From Sphingobacterium sp. FBM7-1 (GTDB lineage Bacteria; Bacteroidota; Bacteroidia; Sphingobacteriales; Sphingobacteriaceae), in NCBI RefSeq assembly GCF_020687765.1, contig NZ_JAJEWJ010000001.1, forward strand, positions 62,001-126,000: a stretch of 64,000 nucleotides of DNA, read 5' to 3'. A program made the translations under genes and the position numbers. Of the stretch, positions 53,296-63,760 are shown one piece after another. A model generated the notes under the pieces. It saw only the letters and a list, made by a program, of their open reading frames with translations. It did not search any database and was not told the origin of the DNA. Position 1 is the stretch's first letter. Every line of letters starts with the position of its first letter.

Positions 53296-54100
53296 ATCCT
53301 TTTATTGCTCCGCCTTTAAAGACCTCTTCCGCGACTGTTGCGACTTCTTCGGATTGGTAGGCTTTAGCGAAACTAATTACTTTTTCGTCTTCTTTGTTGT
53401 CTTCCCGGCTCACTATGATGTTGACATAGGGCGATTTCTCGTCTTCGACAAATATTCCGTCTTTTTTCGCAATGAGACCGTTACTCGCCGCAAAATTATT
53501 ATTGATCACAGCTACAGCTACTTTATCGTCGTCGAGTGTCCTAGGCAATTGCGGAGCTTCTAGTTCTATAATCTTAAGGTTTAGGTTGTTTTTTATAATA
53601 TCTTGGGAACGAGGTAGTAAACCTACATTATCTTTCAGTTGGATAAGTCCTGTTCCCTGTAGTAATAAAAGTGCTCTGCCGAGGTTGGTAGGGTCGTTAG
53701 GTATCACGATTGTTGCGCCAGCCTGCAGTTCGCTAATGTTTTTTATTTTCTTGGAATAACCAGCCATGGGATATACAAAGGTGTTTCCGACAATTGCTAG
53801 CTTATAACCACGGCTAGCCATTTGGTCCTCTAAATAGGGGGTTGTCTGAAAAACATTGATATCTATATCGCCTTGATGTAGCGCTTCATTGGGCATCACG
53901 TAATCGTTAAAAGTGACGAGTTCTACTTCCAAATTGTATTTTTCTTTCGCTACTTTCTTAGCCTCTTCTGCTAGACGATATTCGGGTCCGGCCTGAATCC
54001 CTACCCGAAGAATATCGGAGGACCGGTTTGTACCGCCACAGGATAAAAGTGTGGTTAAAATAATTACTACACTGACGAGAGAATGGAGGATATGGGTCAT
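53291..54100 (-). CDS. metQ: Methionine ABC transporter, substrate-binding lipoprotein MetQ
   Basis: This 269-residue lipoprotein has a signal SVVIILTTLLSCGGTNR (lipobox TLLSC, residue 21). The NLPA/MetQ fold shows LRVGIQAGPEYRLAEEAKKVA, NEALHQGDIDINVFQTTPYLED (substrate pocket) and VIPNDPTNLGRALLLLQ. It binds D/L-methionine and delivers it to MetI. It is the last gene of metN-metI-metQ. Confidence 0.92.
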   Translation of the reverse strand: MTHILHSLVSVVIILTTLLSCGGTNRSSDILRVGIQAGPEYRLAEEAKKVAKEKYNLEVELVTFNDYVMPNEALHQGDIDINVFQTTPYLEDQMASRGYKLAIVGNTFVYPMAGYSKKIKNISELQAGATIVIPNDPTNLGRALLLLQGTGLIQLKDNVGLLPRSQDIIKNNLNLKIIELEAPQLPRTLDDDKVAVAVINNNFAASNGLIAKKDGIFVEDEKSPYVNIIVSREDNKEDEKVISFAKAYQSEEVATVAEEVFKGGAIKGW

Positions 54101-54132
54101 ATTATTTTTTGAAAATGTATATTTTGTAATGA

Positions 54133-54789
54133 TTATTTGCGGTGATCTACATATTTTGATAGTCGATCGCCAATAATTTGTATACCAAAGACAATGCCGA
54201 TTAACAATACCAAGACGAAATTCATAATGAACGCATCATAACCTACATATCCGTATTGATATCCAATATGTCCTAATCCACCAGCGCCTACGGCTCCACC
54301 CATAGCCGAATACCCGACAAGAGTGATCAGCGTAAGGGATGCACTGTTAATGAGGGCTGGAAGTGCTTCGGGAATAAGCACTTTACGTATAATCTGCAGC
54401 GTAGTGGCTCCCATGGATCGCGCTGCTTCGATAATGCCGTAAGGGATTTCGAGCAGGCAGTTTTCGACGAGTCGTGCAACAAAAGGGGCGGCACCAATGC
54501 TGAGTGGTACGATAGCGGCGTTCATGCCTATCGACGTTCCTACTATAGCACGCGTGAAAGGTATCATCCAGACGATAAGGATAATAAACGGAATTGATCG
54601 GAATATGTTCACAAAAAAAGCAATCGTACTATTTAACGGTCGGTTAGCAAGTAATTGCCGCTCGCGCGTTAAAAATAATAAGATGCCCAACGGCAACCCG
54701 AGTAGAAAACTAAAAAATCCTGACGTAAACGTCATTGCGATCGTTTCCAAGGTGCCTTTTGCTAGTAACCAAAATGTTGCTTCTGACAT
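54133..54789 (-). CDS. metI: Methionine ABC transporter, permease MetI
   Basis: This 218-residue inner-membrane permease with five helices contains FVNIFRSIPFIILIVWMIPF and the EAA loop motif IIEAARSMGATTLQIIRKVLIPEALP. The C-terminal DAFIMNFVLVLLIGIVFGIQI helix is complete. The order metN-metI-metQ is the classical one. Length is standard. Confidence 0.95.
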   Translation of the reverse strand: MSEATFWLLAKGTLETIAMTFTSGFFSFLLGLPLGILLFLTRERQLLANRPLNSTIAFFVNIFRSIPFIILIVWMIPFTRAIVGTSIGMNAAIVPLSIGAAPFVARLVENCLLEIPYGIIEAARSMGATTLQIIRKVLIPEALPALINSASLTLITLVGYSAMGGAVGAGGLGHIGYQYGYVGYDAFIMNFVLVLLIGIVFGIQIIGDRLSKYVDHRK

Positions 54790-54800
54790 CAGTATTCGTA

Positions 54801-55547
54801 TTAATCAATTGTCCATGCGGGGGTTAACAATTCTTGTGTAACGGCCGACTTTGGATGTTTAAATAACGCATTTACCTCGTTTTCTTCGATGAGTTGACCT
54901 TGTGAGATGACTGCTACCCGGTTGCATACTGCACGGACAACTTCCATTTGGTGGGTAATCAATACGATGGTGATACCTAGCTCACGGTTGATGCGTTTTA
55001 AAAGAGAAAGGATAGACCGTGTGGTTTGTGGATCTAATGCGCTGGTGGCTTCGTCACAGAGCAAAATCTCTGGGTCCGAAGCCAATGCCCGGGCAATGGC
55101 AACTCGCTGTTTTTGTCCGCCGGACAATGCAGCGGGATATTCATCCCGTTTTTCCAATAAATCTACCATTTGAAGCAGATCATTTACTTTTTTGTTTATA
55201 ACTGCTTTCGTCATGCCCGTCAATTCCAGTGGAAAAGCTACGTTTTGAAAAACCGTACGGGAGGAAAGCAGGTTGAAGTGTTGGAATATCATTCCAATTT
55301 TTCGGCGGAGCGGGATTAGTTCTTGCTCGGAAAGGGGTAAAATTGCTTGACCAGACAGGTATATGCTACCGGAGGTAGGGCGTTCTAAGAGGTTGATGGT
55401 ACGTACCAGCGTACTCTTGCCGGAACCGGAATAGCCGATAATACCGAAAATATCTCCCTTTTTTATATGTAGAGTGATATTGTGGAGTGCTTGTATCTCC
55501 GTTTTGTGCTTGTAAAATATTTTACTGACTTGCTCTAGCTTAATCAT
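54801..55547 (-). CDS. metN: Methionine ABC transporter, ATP-binding protein MetN
   Basis: This 248-residue ATPase has Walker [10 protein letters not shown] (residues 38-46), Q-loop [17 protein letters not shown], signature LSGGQKQR, Walker [14 protein letters not shown] and H-loop [13 protein letters not shown]. The end (LLTPAWTID) comes right after the ABC domain: the C-terminal NIL/ACT domain, which lets methionine inhibit E. coli MetN (about 343 residues), is absent. Transport here may therefore lack trans-inhibition. Confidence 0.93.
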   Translation of the reverse strand: MIKLEQVSKIFYKHKTEIQALHNITLHIKKGDIFGIIGYSGSGKSTLVRTINLLERPTSGSIYLSGQAILPLSEQELIPLRRKIGMIFQHFNLLSSRTVFQNVAFPLELTGMTKAVINKKVNDLLQMVDLLEKRDEYPAALSGGQKQRVAIARALASDPEILLCDEATSALDPQTTRSILSLLKRINRELGITIVLITHQMEVVRAVCNRVAVISQGQLIEENEVNALFKHPKSAVTQELLTPAWTID

Positions 55548-55558
55548 ATAATCTAGTG

Positions 55559-55566
55559 CAAAGATA
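55559..55566 (-). promoter_or_regulatory. Promoter -7 element of metNIQ
   Basis: On the minus strand TATCTTTG lies 11 bases before the metN ATG, so the leader would be about 8 bases. That leaves no room for a SAM riboswitch. Confidence 0.6.
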
Positions 55567-55582
55567 GTGTTTGTTTGGTTCT

Positions 55583-55619
55583 TTAAAAAAATATAGGTAT
55601 ACCAAAGGTATACCTATAT
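55583..55619 (-). terminator. Terminator of the 55.6-56.1 kb barrel gene
   Basis: ATATAGGTATACC pairs perfectly with GGTATACCTATAT (13 bp) around a 3-base loop. On the minus strand it is followed by TTTTTTT. Confidence 0.9.
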
Positions 55620-55644
55620 CTTAAATATTATGTCGGATTAATGC

Positions 55645-56139
55645 CTAACGAAGGGTAAATTTAAATCCTAATGTGAAGCGTGCAGGCTCGAGGTTACTGT
55701 TGTTAGACAGGTTCCACCAAGGTTTCCAATCGAAATGGAAAGCTAATGGAGCGGTAGGAAGTTTGTATTCCAAACCAGCTGCAGGACGTAACGCGAAGTA
55801 AGTGTCGTCACCGCCGTTACCCCACCAACCACCACCGTCTACGAACGCAAGCTGAGGGCCAATACCTACGTACCAGTTTAAGCCGTTTGTGCCATTGATT
55901 GCTTGGTTATAAGAATAGTCAACGCCTAAAATAGTAACGTTATCACCGAATAATACCTGCGCATTACCGGCGTTTGTACCGTCAAAAAAATGTTTTATTT
56001 GTGGACCAACTAAGGTAGGACCATCGCCGATATCAATTCCTAACCCAAGAGAGGTACGATAACGGGCTTGTGCGTTAGCTTCTTGTGCACCAATTGCAAC
56101 AAAGGAAGCTGCTAATAACGATAGAAATACTTTTTTCAT
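55645..56139 (-). CDS. Outer-membrane beta-barrel protein
   Basis: This 164-residue protein has a signal peptide (MKKVFLSLLAASFVAIGAQ, cleavage near ANA-Q). The mature part has glycine- and aromatic-rich strands (LGLGIDIGDGPTLVGP, NWYVGIGPQLAFVDGGGWWG, GLEYKLPTAPLAFHFDWKPW) and ends with FTLGFKFTLR, a typical terminal strand with an extra Arg. Function unknown. An upstream in-frame ATG at 56160 is less likely. Confidence 0.8.
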   Translation of the reverse strand: MKKVFLSLLAASFVAIGAQEANAQARYRTSLGLGIDIGDGPTLVGPQIKHFFDGTNAGNAQVLFGDNVTILGVDYSYNQAINGTNGLNWYVGIGPQLAFVDGGGWWGNGGDDTYFALRPAAGLEYKLPTAPLAFHFDWKPWWNLSNNSNLEPARFTLGFKFTLR

Positions 56140-56279
56140 GATATTATAATATAACTTCAAAAAACTAATCGATTATCGATAAGTCGGTTTTTTAGATTTA
56201 TACGCTAGCAAATAGTTTGCCAAACTCGGAAAACAGCGAAAATAAGTAGGAGGGTTTTCGTTATAAAAAAATCAAAGTT

Positions 56280-57817
<1,538 letters not shown>

Positions 57818-57915
57818 TTGTCGATAAAATTCCGGTTCGTATTTGGATTTCCCTATAGAAATTGTTAAATTGCTTTCAATCGATCAATTCATTGTAATAT
57901 TTAATTGAAATAACT

Positions 57916-58032
57916 ATGGGTAAAGGAGATAAAAAAACACGAAGAGGAAAAATTATCGCGGGATCGTACGGAAAGAAAAGACCAAGAAAACATCCCAATG
58001 CAAAAGTCAAAGATAAAAAAGAAGCTGTTTAA
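57916..58032 (+). CDS. 30S ribosomal protein bTHX
   Basis: A 38-residue, highly basic protein: MGKGDKKTRRGKIIAGSYGK begins with the bTHX (S31) signature, and the tail is KRPRKHPNAKV. This tiny protein sits in a cavity of the 30S head in Thermus and some Bacteroidota. It is located just after guaB with its own strong terminator overlapping the stop. It is easily missed by gene finders because of its length. Confidence 0.92.
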   Translation: MGKGDKKTRRGKIIAGSYGKKRPRKHPNAKVKDKKEAV

Positions 58033-58049
58033 CTACAGCTTCTTTTTTT
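58019..58049. terminator. Bidirectional terminator overlapping the bTHX stop
   Basis: AAGAAGCTGT pairs with ACAGCTTCTT (10 bp, 6-base loop) and TTTTT follows; the other strand has A-rich sequence giving T-runs as well. The stem includes the last codons of bTHX. Confidence 0.85.
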
Positions 58050-58725
58050 ATTTATGATTTTTGAATTTACTGTAAGAATCGAGTACGTAGGCTCTAACAT
58101 CTTCAGGCGATGCTGTCTGGATAAACTCTAAAGAAGGACGGAATTGCTCTCTAAAAAGCGCCATTTCGGTGTCCGTAAGGGGTATAACGGCGCGTATAAC
58201 CTGTGGACTGAATAAGTGGTCTATTTTTCGGTTATGCTGTTCTTCTAGGAGGAGATCTAGATTCTTGCGAGCCAGTTTACTTTTTCTGCCGAATAAACGG
58301 GAAAGAGAAAGACGTATTCCTCCGCGGCTCTGTGATACTTCGGCGACTTGTCCTTCGTTTTTGGCCTTTGCAATTTCATACGCCAGTCTGCTATCGGTCA
58401 GTTTGCTAATGATGACTTCATCGATCACAATAGTTTTACTATCGCGGACTAGATAAATCCGTTGTACACCTTCTTGGTATACGAAGGCGGTATCCACTTC
58501 ATAACCGGGCTGTGTAAATGAAATATAGTCATTGATGTTTCCGGAGATAAGAAAATTACCGTCCGCATCCGTTTGCGTCGCTTGGCCTGTGCGAAGATTC
58601 TTGACGGTGACCCCGCTTAGCCGTTGACTACTTTCTAGTTCGTGGACGATACCTTTAATTTCTTGGGCTTTGACGGAAAGGCTTAATCCGAGCGAGAAAA
58701 GGACTGCTAAAAATAGGTTGTGCAT
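58048..58725 (-). CDS. Exported CarboxypepD_reg-like protein
   Basis: This 225-residue protein has a signal peptide (MHNLFLAVLFSLGLSLSVKA, then QEIKG). A carboxypeptidase-regulatory beta-sandwich (residues 22-105) follows with GIVHELESSQRLSGVTVKNLRTG, the pattern of DUF4480/PF13715 modules found at the N-termini of TonB receptors. The remaining part is helical with basic residues. It is 12 bases upstream of no gene and 12 bases downstream of the M1 peptidase, same strand, probably cotranscribed with it. Role unknown. Confidence 0.78.
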   Translation of the reverse strand: MHNLFLAVLFSLGLSLSVKAQEIKGIVHELESSQRLSGVTVKNLRTGQATQTDADGNFLISGNINDYISFTQPGYEVDTAFVYQEGVQRIYLVRDSKTIVIDEVIISKLTDSRLAYEIAKAKNEGQVAEVSQSRGGIRLSLSRLFGRKSKLARKNLDLLLEEQHNRKIDHLFSPQVIRAVIPLTDTEMALFREQFRPSLEFIQTASPEDVRAYVLDSYSKFKNHK

Positions 58726-58737
58726 GTGTATGTTTCT

Positions 58738-60687
58738 TTAATTCTTTGGCCAAATGTTGTTGTAAGGATCCATGTCGGGATAAACGTTGTCGGGATCAAT
58801 CACCACTTTGGTCAATCTCTCCGTGGACTTAAGTTTAAAACGCCAAGCGGTATTCCGTTGCCATATTTCCACAGGAAGTTTCTTCCTTATTTTTTGTCCG
58901 GACTCGGTTGTTGCCTCGATGACAACGGGCATGGCCAACTGCTGTAAATTATCGATTGTGATAATGGCGCCATTTTTTGGATCTAATCCTTCATATTCTA
59001 CTGAACGGATTGCTTGATCGAGTGCCCAGTTGTTTTTAAACCAACCTCGCCAAAACCAAGCTAGATTTTCCCCTGTTTCATTTTCTATGGTCCGGAAGAA
59101 ATCATCGGGCGTAGGGTGCTTATAGGCCCAGTATGTAATATAATTCTGGAAGGCGTTGTCGAAACGTTCTGCACCGATTATTTCGTCGCGTAGCAGGCGT
59201 AACCCGTACGCAGGTTTGTAATAAGCGAGAATACCAATGTTTCGCTCTTTCATGTTTTGGGGAGATGACATGATCGGCTCTAAATCAGGTTTAGAAAAGG
59301 CGGGAGCTAGGGCATTTCGATTGCCAAATTTCTTGTGATATTCTCCTTTATTAAATTCCTCGGTGGACAAATCGTTAATAAAGGTATTGAATCCTTCATC
59401 CATCCAGGCATGGAGTCGTTCATTGCTGCCCACGATCATCGGAAACCAGTTGTGACCAAATTCGTGATCGGTGACACCCCAAAGATTGCCAGCTTTGGCG
59501 GAGGCGCCACAAAAGGAGATCGCGGGGTATTCCATGCCACCCACGTTAGAAGCAACATTAACCGCTACGGGGTAAGGATATTCCAACCATTTTTTACTGT
59601 AGTGTTCGATGGATGCTTTTGTGTATTCGGTAGAACGTTCCCAGGCGTTCCCTCCATGGCTTTCTACGGGGTAGGCCGAGAGAGCGAGGGCTTTTTTTCC
59701 GCTGGGGTTGTTGATTTTGGCGCCATCGATCATAAAGGCTGGGGAAGAGGCCCAGGCGAAATCATGTGCCTGGTTGAGTTTGTATTTCCAGGTCAAGCGT
59801 TTTTTGTTTGGACGCGAGTCGGGATTAGTTACATCTGCTGCGGATCGAATAATGACAGTTTTATCGCTTTGCTGCGCGCGTTCATAACGGGCGAGTTGTT
59901 CGGCGGTCCAGACTTCTGCTGGGTTAAGGAGTTCTCCACCTGCTACCACGATGTGATCGGCCGGTGCATCGATCGCTATCTGGTAATCTCCAAATTCGAG
60001 ATAAAATTCACCCGGTCCGGTGTAAGGTTCTGTATTCCAGCCTAAAATGTCATCGTAAACGCATACGCGCGGATACCATTGCGCGATGGTGTATACTTTC
60101 CCGTTTTTGCTAGTTAATATACCTGTTCTATCGGCGCCGTATTCCGGGATGATATAGGAGAAATCCATCGTTAAAGTAATCGCCTGGCCGTCGGCTTTTA
60201 GCGGCTCCGGTAATATAACCCGCATCCGCGTATCGGTTACGGTATAAGAGGCGGCGGAACCGTCTGAAAAGCGCATATTGGCTAATTGGAATCCCCCGCT
60301 AAAGTTGGACGCAGCCGAACCATAACGGCTATCTTGTAAAGGAATGGCAGCTTGCCCGCGGGAGTCCGGATGGAAAAGGTTCTGATCTAATTGAAACCAA
60401 AGATAGGATAGATCGTCTGGGCTATTGTTCGTGTAGCGTATACTTAACTGGCCCGAAACTTTATTATCCTGATCGTCCAAAGAAACGTGGATGTTGTAAT
60501 CTGCCTGGTTTTGCCAGTAAGCATGCCCCGGTTTTCCACTAGCGGAGCGGTAAGGCGAGCCGTTCTGTGTATAAAAAATGGGGTCGAAGGCTTCGGTATA
60601 GTTATAGATGCTGTTTGTCTGGGCATTTAGCTGTGCTACCGAGAATAAAACGGTGCTCAGCCCAGCGTAAATAATTGTTTTTATCAT
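58738..60687 (-). CDS. M1 family metallopeptidase
   Basis: This 649-residue exported enzyme (signal [20 protein letters not shown]) is a gluzincin. The zinc site is [10 protein letters not shown] (HExxH with F-G) and the third ligand Glu is in [13 protein letters not shown], 18 residues on. The exopeptidase motif region [12 protein letters not shown] (GxMEN-like, here GGMEYP) precedes it. The M1 N-terminal beta domain is complete. It probably trims peptides in the periplasm. The GMEYP variation of the usual GAMEN motif may change specificity. Confidence 0.92.
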   Translation of the reverse strand: MIKTIIYAGLSTVLFSVAQLNAQTNSIYNYTEAFDPIFYTQNGSPYRSASGKPGHAYWQNQADYNIHVSLDDQDNKVSGQLSIRYTNNSPDDLSYLWFQLDQNLFHPDSRGQAAIPLQDSRYGSAASNFSGGFQLANMRFSDGSAASYTVTDTRMRVILPEPLKADGQAITLTMDFSYIIPEYGADRTGILTSKNGKVYTIAQWYPRVCVYDDILGWNTEPYTGPGEFYLEFGDYQIAIDAPADHIVVAGGELLNPAEVWTAEQLARYERAQQSDKTVIIRSAADVTNPDSRPNKKRLTWKYKLNQAHDFAWASSPAFMIDGAKINNPSGKKALALSAYPVESHGGNAWERSTEYTKASIEHYSKKWLEYPYPVAVNVASNVGGMEYPAISFCGASAKAGNLWGVTDHEFGHNWFPMIVGSNERLHAWMDEGFNTFINDLSTEEFNKGEYHKKFGNRNALAPAFSKPDLEPIMSSPQNMKERNIGILAYYKPAYGLRLLRDEIIGAERFDNAFQNYITYWAYKHPTPDDFFRTIENETGENLAWFWRGWFKNNWALDQAIRSVEYEGLDPKNGAIITIDNLQQLAMPVVIEATTESGQKIRKKLPVEIWQRNTAWRFKLKSTERLTKVVIDPDNVYPDMDPYNNIWPKN

Positions 60688-60691
60688 GGTG

Positions 60692-61042
60692 TTACTTTAG
60701 TTTGGTCTGGTACTCCTCTTCATCAAAACCCAAAATAATACCGTTGGCTGACTCGATCAGCGGTCGTTTAATCATACTGTTGTTCGCTAAGAGCACTTGA
60801 TTAGCCGCATCGGCATCAACCACGGAAGCTTGTTCTTCAGCAGGTAGTTTTCGCCAGGTTGTTCCTTTTTTATTGACCAAAGATTCCCAAGGTATTTGTT
60901 TTTCCCATTCGGTTAGCTGGGCCAGTGTCGCCGGTTCTTTTTTATAGTCATGAAAGGTGTAAGCAATCTGTTGATCATCGAGCCAAGTCAACGCCTTTTT
61001 TACTGTATTACAATTCTTAATTCCATATACCTGTAACATCAT
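60692..61042 (-). CDS. ArsC/Spx-family thioredoxin-fold protein
   Basis: This 116-residue protein has the ArsC fold: [23 protein letters not shown] at the start (Cys 11 or so, then NTV, so CxxV rather than the CxxC of Spx) and [14 protein letters not shown] (the cis-Pro loop with conserved KRPL) near residue 90. It is the YffB/Spx-MgsR subgroup, typically a redox-sensitive protein of unknown partner. A single Cys argues against Spx-type disulfide sensing. It is 4 bases upstream of the M1 gene on the same strand. Confidence 0.83.
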   Translation of the reverse strand: MMLQVYGIKNCNTVKKALTWLDDQQIAYTFHDYKKEPATLAQLTEWEKQIPWESLVNKKGTTWRKLPAEEQASVVDADAANQVLLANNSMIKRPLIESANGIILGFDEEEYQTKLK

Positions 61043-61184
61043 TATCCTCCTATATTTATCTTCGGATAAAGATATTAATCTTTTTTTGAAATGTTGTCGT
61101 GTGTTTTTTACACTAAGTATTGTGAGCTAGAAAAAAACTCCTTATCTTTAGATTCAAAATAACACAACATAATAGACGAAAAAT

Positions 61185-62264
61185 ATGAGCCTAAAAGATT
61201 TTAAGGGTGTTTTAACGGGCGATCAGGTACAGGAGCTTTTTGAGATTGCGAAGACGCATAAATTTGCTTTACCTGCTGTAAACGTGATCGGAACGAATTC
61301 AATTAATGCTGTTATGGAAACAGCGAAAGCGGTAAATTCGCCGGTCATTATTCAGCTATCCAACGGTGGGGCACAGTTTTACGCAGGAAAATCATTGAAT
61401 AATGACGGATTGCAAGCCTGTATTTTGGGAGCAGTGTCGGCTGCACAACATGTTCATTTGTTAGCAGAACACTATGGTGTAGCGGTTATATTGCATACGG
61501 ACCATGCCGCTAAAAAATTATTGCCTTGGATTGATGGGCTTTTGGATGCGGGCGAGAAATTCTTTGCGCAACACGGAAAGCCTTTGTTTTCTTCGCATAT
61601 GCTCGATCTATCGGAAGAGTCGATCGAAGAGAATATCGAAATTTCCAAAAAATATTTAGAACGTATGAAGCCGCTGGGTATGACGGTCGAAATTGAATTG
61701 GGTGTGACCGGTGGAGAGGAAGACGGTGTAGATAATACGGATGTAGACAGCTCGAAGTTGTATACACAACCCGAAGAAGTGGCTTATGCTTATGAAGAAT
61801 TGTCGAAGGTTTCGGATAAATTCACGGTGGCTGCGGCTTTTGGTAATGTGCATGGTGTGTACAAACCAGGTAACGTAAAGTTGCAGCCCGTTATTTTACA
61901 TAACTCGCAGGAATATATCCGTGAGAAATATGGTCTGTCTGCAGAGAAGCCGGTAAATTTTGTTTTTCATGGTGGTTCGGGCTCTTCACCAGAAGAAATT
62001 GCAGAAGCTATTTCCTACGGTGCTATTAAAATGAATATCGATACCGATATGCAATGGGCATTCTGGGACGGTATTCGGGCTTATGAGGCTAAAAATCGGG
62101 GTTATTTGCAGGCGCAAATCGGTAATCCGGATGGGGCAGATTCACCGAATAAAAAATATTATGATCCACGGGTATGGTTGCGTAAAGGAGAGGATGCGTT
62201 TGTAGAACGTTTAAAACAAGCCTTTAGTGAGTTGAATGCCATTGATGTGAATGCAAAATTATAA
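61185..62264 (+). CDS. fbaA: Fructose-bisphosphate aldolase, class II
   Basis: This 359-residue zinc enzyme splits fructose-1,6-bisphosphate. HTDHAAKK (zinc and catalytic Asp/His, about residue 105-112), VEIELGVTGGEEDGVDN, AFGNVHGVYKPGNVKL and FHGGSGSSPEEI (phosphate loop) are all in class IIA order. It is monocistronic with a strong terminator. Length is that of E. coli FbaA. Confidence 0.96.
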   Translation: MSLKDFKGVLTGDQVQELFEIAKTHKFALPAVNVIGTNSINAVMETAKAVNSPVIIQLSNGGAQFYAGKSLNNDGLQACILGAVSAAQHVHLLAEHYGVAVILHTDHAAKKLLPWIDGLLDAGEKFFAQHGKPLFSSHMLDLSEESIEENIEISKKYLERMKPLGMTVEIELGVTGGEEDGVDNTDVDSSKLYTQPEEVAYAYEELSKVSDKFTVAAAFGNVHGVYKPGNVKLQPVILHNSQEYIREKYGLSAEKPVNFVFHGGSGSSPEEIAEAISYGAIKMNIDTDMQWAFWDGIRAYEAKNRGYLQAQIGNPDGADSPNKKYYDPRVWLRKGEDAFVERLKQAFSELNAIDVNAKL

Positions 62265-62287
62265 GAAAGGATATACGTTTTTTCGCA

Positions 62288-62320
62288 AACAGCCTAGGGG
62301 TTTACCTAGGCTGTTTTTTT
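62288..62320 (+). terminator. Terminator of fbaA
   Basis: AACAGCCTAGG pairs with CCTAGGCTGTT (11 bp, 6-base loop) and TTTTT follows. Confidence 0.9.
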
Positions 62321-62402
62321 ATGCCATTTAATCTTCAAAAATATTTTTATTATTTTTTTATCGTTGTCTTTTTTATATATTTATAGAAGAACGATGTAGA
62401 TC

Positions 62403-63284
62403 ATGAATAAGCAGCGATTTTTACGGTTTTTGGAGTTTGAGAAACGCTATTCGGCGCATACCATTTCGGCCTATGAGTTGGAGATAGAGCGCTTTCTCCA
62501 GTTCTTATCTGCCGAAGATATTGCTTTTGAAAGCGTGGATTATCGAGTTGTCCGACATTTTTTAGCATCGATGAAAGAAAATGGAAGACAGGCCTCGAGT
62601 ATTAACCGCTCTATATCGTCCTTACGTTCTTTTTATAAATTTCTAGTCAGAGAAGGCTATATAGTTTCCAGCCCTATGCAGCTTGTGCAGGCGCTCAAAA
62701 CTCCGAAGAGATTACCCGTAGTAGTCGAATCGGAAAAGATGGTGGATTTGTTGGAGAAGAGGCGTATAGATCAGGATAGTTTTGAGGAAGCACGCGATTT
62801 CTTGATTTTGGAAATGTTATTTGGCACGGGGATTCGTGTATCCGAACTACTGGCTATTCAAGAAGGTGATATTGATACCTATAATAGTCGGATACGTATA
62901 TTCGGAAAAAGGAACAAAGAGCGACTGGTGCCTATACACCGGACGCTATTGGAAGAAATCAAGCAGTATTTAGCGTTGAAAAACGCGCAAGATTTTAAAA
63001 ACAAATCCTCCTATCTAATCGTTACCAAAGAAGGAAAGCAGGCTTATCGTGGTTTGGTCTATAATAGGGTCCGGCAAAACCTAGGACATATTACATCCCA
63101 GCAGAAAAAAAGTCCGCACGTGTTGCGCCACACCTTCGCAACGGCGCTTTTGAATAATGGAGCGGATTTAAATGCCATTAAAGAGTTACTGGGACATGCT
63201 GGTTTAGCGGCTACACAAATTTATACGCACAACTCTGTAGAAAGATTAAAGTCTATTTATAAACAAGCCCATCCAAAGGCTTAA
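62403..63284 (+). CDS. Tyrosine recombinase, XerC/XerD family
   Basis: This 293-residue recombinase resolves chromosome dimers. The N-terminal SAM-like core-binding domain (FLRFLEFEKRYSAHTISAYE, INRSISSLRSFYKFLVREG) precedes the catalytic domain with GTGIRVSELLAI (Arg), HVLRHTFATALL (His-x-x-Arg), LGHAGLAATQIYTH (His and Tyr) and the beta-hairpin Lys in RIFGKRNKERLVP. Size and order fit XerC/D rather than phage integrases. It is cotranscribed with the ribosome hibernation factor gene 14 bases downstream. Confidence 0.92.
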   Translation: MNKQRFLRFLEFEKRYSAHTISAYELEIERFLQFLSAEDIAFESVDYRVVRHFLASMKENGRQASSINRSISSLRSFYKFLVREGYIVSSPMQLVQALKTPKRLPVVVESEKMVDLLEKRRIDQDSFEEARDFLILEMLFGTGIRVSELLAIQEGDIDTYNSRIRIFGKRNKERLVPIHRTLLEEIKQYLALKNAQDFKNKSSYLIVTKEGKQAYRGLVYNRVRQNLGHITSQQKKSPHVLRHTFATALLNNGADLNAIKELLGHAGLAATQIYTHNSVERLKSIYKQAHPKA

Positions 63285-63298
63285 AAAAAGGAGGAAAA

Positions 63299-63643
63299 AT
63301 GAACATTACTGTGCAATCAATCAAGTTTGATGCTGATCAAAAGTTAGTGGATTTTATCAAAAAGAAAACAGCGAAACTAGAACAGTTTTTGGACAACATC
63401 ATCGAAAGTGTATGTTATCTTCGGTTGGAAAATGTAGACGACGAGGCGAACAAAGTAGTAGAATTGAAGATGAACATACCGGGTAATCAATTATTTGCCA
63501 AAGCACAGGCGAAAAGTTTCGAAGAAGCGACTGATATTGCGGTGGAATCGCTACGGCGACAGATCAATAAACATAAGACGAAAACTAGGACAGCAGTAAG
63601 TAATCACAAAGAGTTATTAGGTAATCCCGAAGAGGATTTTTAA
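63299..63643 (+). CDS. hpf: Ribosome hibernation-promoting factor (HPF, short form)
   Basis: This 114-residue protein shows the HPF/RaiA fold (beta-alpha-beta3-alpha): ITVQSIKFDADQKLVDFIKKK, YLRLENVDDEANKVVELKMN and SFEEATDIAVESLRRQINKHK. It binds 30S subunits and silences ribosomes in stationary phase. A strong Shine-Dalgarno sequence (AAAGGAGG at 63287-63294) is unusual for this phylum and suggests high translation. The short form lacks a dimerising C-terminal domain. Confidence 0.92.
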   Translation: MNITVQSIKFDADQKLVDFIKKKTAKLEQFLDNIIESVCYLRLENVDDEANKVVELKMNIPGNQLFAKAQAKSFEEATDIAVESLRRQINKHKTKTRTAVSNHKELLGNPEEDF

Positions 63644-63661
63644 CTAATAAGTGAAAATAGA

Positions 63662-63690
63662 AAAGCCGATCGTATGATCGGCTTTTTTTA
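63662..63690 (+). terminator. Terminator of xer-hpf
   Basis: AAAGCCGATC pairs with GATCGGCTTT (10 bp, 4-base loop) and TTTT follows. Confidence 0.9.
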
Positions 63691-63732
63691 TAATCTTTCG
63701 GTAATTAATTTGGATTGAATCTGAATAAGACA

Positions 63733-63740
63733 TATATTTG
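63733..63740 (+). promoter_or_regulatory. Promoter -7 element before the last gene
   Basis: TATATTTG matches TAnnTTTG. It lies 20 bases before the ATG at 63761. Confidence 0.55.
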
Positions 63741-63760
63741 CTCAGCGAATTTCAATAACG

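Noticed and set aside
55548..55640. SAM riboswitch upstream of metNIQ
   Set aside because: The -7 element is only 11 bases from the metN start, and the only hairpin in the gap is the terminator of the upstream barrel gene.
59335..60045. 236-residue + strand ORF inside the M1 peptidase gene
   Set aside because: It is antisense to a complete, motif-rich peptidase and has no start signal or recognised domain.
62403..63284. Mobile-element integrase
   Set aside because: Motifs and length fit housekeeping XerC/D, the flanking genes are core (fbaA, hpf), and there are no signs of an island here.
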